A stretch of 21,423 nt of DNA. Source: Byssochlamys sp. IMV 00236. Lineage: Eukaryota; Ascomycota; Eurotiomycetes; Eurotiales; Thermoascaceae. Positions 16,920 through 21,423 of this stretch are shown in pieces. Below the pieces are notes generated by a model that saw only the letters and a list, made by a program, of their open reading frames with translations, ran no database searches and was not told the origin of the DNA. Every line of letters starts with the position of its first letter. Within the stretch, counting starts at the first letter, position 1. Made by a program: the position numbers and the translations under genes. The DNA lies in contig MSJH02000789.1 in the NCBI GenBank assembly GCA_001931875.2, positions 1 through 21,423 of the forward strand, in the 5' to 3' direction.

Positions 16920-17300
16920 CCTTTTAATAAAGATAAAGTATTATATATAGCTATAACTCTAAAGTTATTAATTAGAATTAATAGTTATAAAGAGATATAA
17001 AATATTATAATAAATAATAAAGCTAAAATTAATATAATATATAGAGATATAATAAATTACTATAAACTTATTATAAGCTAAAAATTTAGAGATAATATAA
17101 TATTAGTAAATAGTAAGCAGACTTCTTTTATAGATCTTTATAAAAAGATACTTATATAAATAAAATCTTTTTATTATAAGATCTCTTTTTTTATAATAAA
17201 TAATAAGATTAACTATAATTATATTCTAGGACAGCCTTTTAAGTATTAAATATATTTATAGTATATTACTCTATTAGATAAGATAATAAAGAATATAATT
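16920..17300 (+). pseudogene. Retropepsin-type aspartic protease region of the gypsy element
   Basis: In the frame of codon 17022, the sequence NNKAKINII occupies the place of the active-site LD(S/T)GA motif. The catalytic Asp now reads Asn and the Gly reads Lys, both explained by G-to-A changes. About 200 bases on, YNYILGQPFKYQ (LGQPF at 17226-17240) matches the ILGxxF element that closes the retropepsin fold. The protease is inactive on both counts. Confidence 0.65.
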
Positions 17301-17969
17301 TATTTTATAGACTAAAAGAATTAAGCTATTATTTAGATATTTTTAATAAATAACCTAAGAAATAAATTAAGAGAAGAGATATTATATAATCTATTATCTT
17401 AAGTATAAGAGTTATTAAATTAAAATTAAAAAAAATAATAGATATTAGATTAAGAATAGAGAAAGCTTATAAGAGCTATATTTAATAAATAATATTAGCT
17501 TTAAAGTAAATAAAGAAATTAAAAGTAAAGGAATAGGGATATTTAAACTTATTAAATTAAATAAAGGAGTTAAAAAATTATAAGAATATAGACTATTTAA
17601 AAGGTATAATCTTTTTACTATAAAAATAAAATATTCTATTAATATATAGTATAAGAAGAAATATAAAAAGATTTATTTAATAAATATATTAAATAGACCT
17701 ATAATAGCTTTAAAAAGATTATTAAAATAGAAAAAAGTTATTAGAGAGTATTATTATAAAAATCTCTAAAAAAGTATAAAAAAAATATATAGAGGATTTA
17801 TTAAATATATCTAGCTAAAGATATTAAATATTAAGAGAGAAATAAGATTAATATTAAACTATTTAAAAAACCTTATTATAAATAATAATTTATAGCTAAG
17901 AGAGAAAAAATTATTAATAGAGGTATTTTTTACCTAAAAAATAATCTTTATCTAGATCTTTAAAAAGAT

Positions 17970-18760
17970 TAAATAAATGCACCTAGAAGTTATACCTCTA
18001 ATTATTATTTAGACTATAGATTATAAACTATAGCAGATAAAGAGCTTCTTAATATTAAAGACACTTTATAATATAATATAAAGAATAATAAAAGAGAGAA
18101 TAAATATAGGAATCTTTAAATATAGTTAAGAACTCTACTAAAATTTATAGTTTCTAATAAAAAAGAAAAGTAGTAAATATTAGCTAATTAATATAGCTAT
18201 AGATTAATTAAGTAATAATATAGAATACTAATCTGCCTCTTTTAATTAATAAATTTTTAGAAGAGTTTAATAGAATACTAGTATTAATATTTATAAACTT
18301 ATTCTCTAGATATAATTAGTTAAAGTTAGCTAAAGAATTATAGGACTTAATAGCTTTCTATATACTAGGGATTAGTTTAGTTTATTAAGCTAGATTATCT
18401 TAAGAATAGATAAATATAATATAAGAGTTTATATAAGAAGTTATAAGAGTACTAATAAATAATATTCCTAATATCTATAATATATTTCTAGATAATATAC
18501 TAATATAAGAATCTAAAACTAATTATAGAGAAGAAGAGATACTACTAAGAATTAAAAGATTTATATTTAAATATATTTAGAATATTAATAAGGTATTATA
18601 TAGTCTTAAACTTATAAGTTTAATAATTATTAAGAAGAAATTATAATTTATAATATTAAGAATTAAAATAGTAGGCTATATATATAATACTAAAGGGAGA
18701 TATTTTAAGTTAATTAAGATAATTAAAATCTTAAAATAGCTGCCTTATTAGAACTTATAG
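17970..18760 (+). pseudogene. Reverse transcriptase region of the gypsy element
   Basis: From about 18080 (frame of 18109) residues RIIKERINIGIFKYS, then FLIKKKSSKY and a LIN segment, match RT domains 1-2. Near 18360-18372 the frame shifts by one base. In the new frame (18392 onward) the NNIPNIYNIFLDN stretch ends in the polymerase catalytic box at 18485-18496, where the second Asp of the family's FxDD reads Asn. A GYIYNTKGR segment follows at 18674, matching the RT connection. TAA/TAG stops are frequent. The one-base shift is not a RIP product and shows separate decay. Confidence 0.8.
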
Positions 18761-18939
18761 AAAGTAAAAAAATTTCTAAAAATTATAATCTATTACTAGA
18801 TATAAATTAAAGAATATATTATTAAAGCTAAGCTAATATACTTAATACTAAGAAAGAGATAAGACTTTTTTTAAAGGCTAAAATAATAAAAAGTAATAAA
18901 TATTTTAAAAGTAGCCCTAATAATAGCACTAATATTTAA

Positions 18940-19400
18940 GCTAATTAACTATAAAAAAAGATATATAATTATTATTAATACTAATGCTAATAGCAGTAAA
19001 TAAGAGGCTTAATTTATTTAAAAAAAAAAGAGTCTAATAAGAGATATTTAGCTAAATATAAAAGTAAAATATAAATATAGATAGAGAAGCAATATAATAG
19101 AGAAAAGCTAGAGTATAGAGTAGTATTAAAGGCGCTTTATAAATTCTAAGTATATTTATATAATATATACTTTTAACTAGAGATAAATATAAAAATTTTA
19201 ATAATATAATTAAATAGAATAACTATAGACTTTCTTAAGTTAATAATTACTTAATAGATTATTTAGATTTAGCTATTTAACTTTAATATTATCTATATAT
19301 TAGAGAAAAAGAACTTAATTATAGATAGATTATTTTAGAAGCTAATAATAAAATAAGATTTAAAAAAAATAGAAGATAATAATATAAAGGAATTCTTAGA
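18940..19400 (+). pseudogene. RNase H region of the gypsy element
   Basis: The same frame as the end of the RT (codon 18980) gives INTNANSS in the position of the first catalytic motif. Further on are a stretch fitting the VLKAL helix, a YLYNIYF strand, and a final YxLxKxxxxxxD-like ending at about 19290-19330, as in gypsy RNase H before the integrase. Numerous TAA/TAG codons interrupt it. Confidence 0.6.
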
Positions 19401-19659
19401 TTTATAATTTTATATAATCTATTATATTAGTATATAAGAGATAGAATTAGATAATATCTCTTAGTTAATACCTATATTATATTAGTTAAAAAAGTCTTTA
19501 CTAATTATAAAATAGTTATAAACTATAATAAAACTAGATAATATAAATAGAGAATAATATACTAAATTTAAGAAAAAGGCCCTAAAGTATATAATATAAG
19601 ATAGTATGCTTTTTTAGAAAGTATAATAAAATTAGTCTTACTATATAATTATTAATAAT

Positions 19660-20480
19660 AAAAAAAAGTAAAAAGAAATTCTTATAGCCCTTTATAAAAA
19701 GTATAAATATTATAAATATAAAATAATTTATTAAAAAATAGCTGATTAATATTAGTAAAAAGGCCTATATAAATATATTACTAAATAGGTAAAGATATAT
19801 AATAAATACTAAAAAATAAATAAAGAATATATAAAAAAAGCTTTATAGTTAATATTTATTCTATTAAAGAGATTAAAGCTATACTTAAATATCTATAAGA
19901 TTATACTGCCTAATAAAAGAAAGACTTATATTACTATATTTTAAGATAATTTTAATTAGATTAAATATAGAGCTTTTAATAGCCTTATTTTAAGAGCTAT
20001 TACTAAATTCTTATAAAAAGACTAGATTTATTATTAAGGAGTAATAAAGACTCTTATTAATAATAAAAGACTAAAGAATAAAGCTATAGTTAATATATTA
20101 ATATAGAAGTATAAGATTAATTATATTAAAGTCTTACTATATAACCTATAAGTAAATAAAATAATTAAAGTTATATATAAATCCTTTATATATAGTATTA
20201 GAAAACTTATAAAAGGAATAAAAATAAATTAAGTAAATTATTTACTAGTAATAATCTAAGTAAATAAGAATATAGTTAAGACCTCTATAGGCTTAATATT
20301 ATTTAGAGTAATTATAAGATATAATATTATACTACTAATTAAACTAGAAATACCTATTTAAAAGACTTTAATATAAGATAAGATTAGGACTATAAAAGAT
20401 CTTCTATTCTTTTATATATAATAGATAGAGCTCTAAGATTAAGATATAAAAAAGGCCTAACTTTATATCTAATATATAAG
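19660..20480 (+). pseudogene. Integrase zinc-binding and catalytic core region of the gypsy element
   Basis: The frame of 19741 differs from the RNase H frame, so another indel lies between about 19000 and 19740. The stretch after it (GLYKYITK, then VKIYNKY) matches the HHCC zinc-binding domain with its Cys codons lost. The core region reads NKRKTYITIF, RAITKFL and KYKINYI, aligning by pattern with the D,D35E core. The downstream GLILFRVIIRYNIILLIKLE segment fits the strand-helix part near the end of the integrase. The acidic triad is not intact in this copy. Confidence 0.7.
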
Positions 20481-20539
20481 AGAAGCTAATAAGGAAATTT
20501 TTAATAATAAGAAATAATTTTATAAAGAATAATTAATAA

Positions 20540-20790
20540 AAAAATAGCTTATTCTATTTTATAATATAAAGCTTAAGATATTTTATTCTATAAAACTAAT
20601 ATACTATTAGCTTAAACTATATAAGATTAAAGAAGTCCTTAAGAAAGAATCTTATAAGTTTAAGGAGTTAAATAATATATTTTTTAAGGACTTAATTTAT
20701 AAAAATTATTTAAAAGGCTACTATTTATAAGAGAACTAAAATAAAATATTAACTATAAGTAATAATATAGTATTTAAATAAGAAAATTAG
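20540..20790 (+). pseudogene. Integrase C-terminal (GPY/F-like) region of the gypsy element
   Basis: In the same frame (codon 20611), LKLYKIKEVLKKESYKFKEL aligns by pattern with the GPY/F module of Ty3/gypsy integrases. Coding-like sequence stops near 20790. From there to the window end I could recognise neither a chromodomain nor an LTR. Confidence 0.5.
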
Positions 20791-21423
20791 TAATTAAGTA
20801 ATAATAATAATAATATAGATTAAATATTATCTAGATTAAAATATATAATTATAGTTCTAATACTCTCCTTTTAAAAATATTAGCTTAAAAAAAGAGAAGT
20901 AAAAAGCTAGTAATAAAATAAATTTAATACTAAATAAGGAGTTAATATAAAAGGAGAAGAAATAAAAGAATAATAATAAAATAAGTATTAGTGCTATAAT
21001 AGAAATAGAAAAAAGATAAACTTAAGATAAGAGTATCTTTTTTAAGAGAGAGAAAGGATTTAAAGATACCTAATAATAATTAAAAAAAAAGAAAAAGAGA
21101 GATAATTAAAAAATATATAATATTAGCTTAAATATCTTAAAAAAGTCTATAAATAAAGCTAAAAATAGAAAATATTAAATAAAGAATATAAGTAATAAAT
21201 AAAGAATTATTATCTTATTATAAAAATCTTACTTTTTATATTATATAATATTATAATAAAAGTAACTAGAGACTAAATTAAGCTAAATTTAATCTTATCT
21301 TACTTTTTAAGTATATCTTTTTACTTAGAAACTATTTTAAAGAGTTATTTTATAAAGATATATATTAAAAATAGAAAAAAATATACTAGAAATATAAAAT
21401 ATTATTTATTAGGATAAAGCTCT

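Larger units (their letters stand above)
13030..21423 (+). mobile_element. RIP-degraded Ty3/gypsy LTR retrotransposon (runs off the window)
   Basis: The whole stretch is extremely AT-rich. CpA, TpG and CpG are nearly absent while CpT/ApG survive, which is the footprint of repeat-induced point mutation. In 15121-15600 I find no CA or TG at all. Reading through TAA/TAG stops gives the gypsy order on the plus strand: coiled coil (about 14050-14200), Gag capsid (about 15200-15800), protease (about 16920-17300), reverse transcriptase (about 17970-18760), RNase H (about 18940-19400), integrase and C-terminal domain (about 19660-20790). Integrase after RNase H is the Ty3/gypsy order. A 5' LTR may begin at TGTAATGAGG (13047), but its end, a primer-binding site and the 3' LTR were not found; the 3' LTR may lie beyond the window. 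The element cannot make any of its proteins. Confidence 0.9.

Noticed and set aside
13030..21423. AT-rich region as a mitochondrial insertion or a centromere core
   Set aside because: Gypsy gag-pol patterns read in order on one strand, and the loss is specific to CpA/TpG/CpG, which fits RIP on a retrotransposon. A pericentromeric location remains possible but cannot be shown here.
20790..21423. 3' LTR of the retroelement
   Set aside because: I compared this end by eye with 13047-13600 and found no shared unit, including the 30-bp repeat. The 3' LTR probably lies outside the window.

Overview
The window is a piece of a filamentous ascomycete genome, most likely from the Eurotiales (Aspergillus/Penicillium-like). 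Four genes are recognisable eukaryotic housekeeping genes. Introns are short (about 50-95 bp, one of 202 bp) with GTANGT-type donors and CTAAC/CTGAC branch sites. The right-hand 8.4 kb has the base composition left by repeat-induced point mutation (RIP), a fungal process. No tRNA, rRNA, CRISPR array or prokaryotic signal was seen.

Layout. At 1-75 is the possible 3' end of a plus-strand gene cut by the window edge. At 766-1335 (-) is a small SnoaL/NTF2-fold protein. At 2686-3597 (-) is transcription elongation factor TFIIS. At 5224-6486 (-) is the Ran GTPase-activating protein Rna1. It is divergent from the three-exon mitochondrial copper chaperone gene cox17 (6920-7437, +). cox17 converges on the three-exon ER glucosyltransferase gene alg6 (7970-9860, -). 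alg6 is divergent from a nucleolin/Gar2-like gene (10861-12516, +; SR/acidic N-terminus, two RRMs and an RGG tail). From about 13030 to the end lies a heavily RIP-mutated Ty3/gypsy LTR retrotransposon in plus orientation. Its gag, protease, reverse transcriptase, RNase H and integrase can still be read through TAA/TAG stops and a few frameshifts.

The genes are not a pathway or cluster. They cover transcription, nuclear transport, copper delivery to cytochrome oxidase, N-glycan precursor assembly and ribosome biogenesis, and the arrangement is ordinary for a fungal chromosome arm.

The most unusual part is the leader of the gar2-like gene. About 609 nt on the coding strand contain no ATG, while the same stretch has seven CATs. 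It holds eleven copies of GTGGG within 301 nt, all on the transcript strand, a perfect 10-bp inverted repeat that also resembles heat-shock elements, and a leader intron whose retention would expose a short uORF and an in-frame upstream start. The second point of interest is how abruptly the RIP-mutated, CpA/TpG-free DNA begins, roughly 0.5 kb after this presumably essential gene. I found no clear sign of a wholly new multi-gene system.
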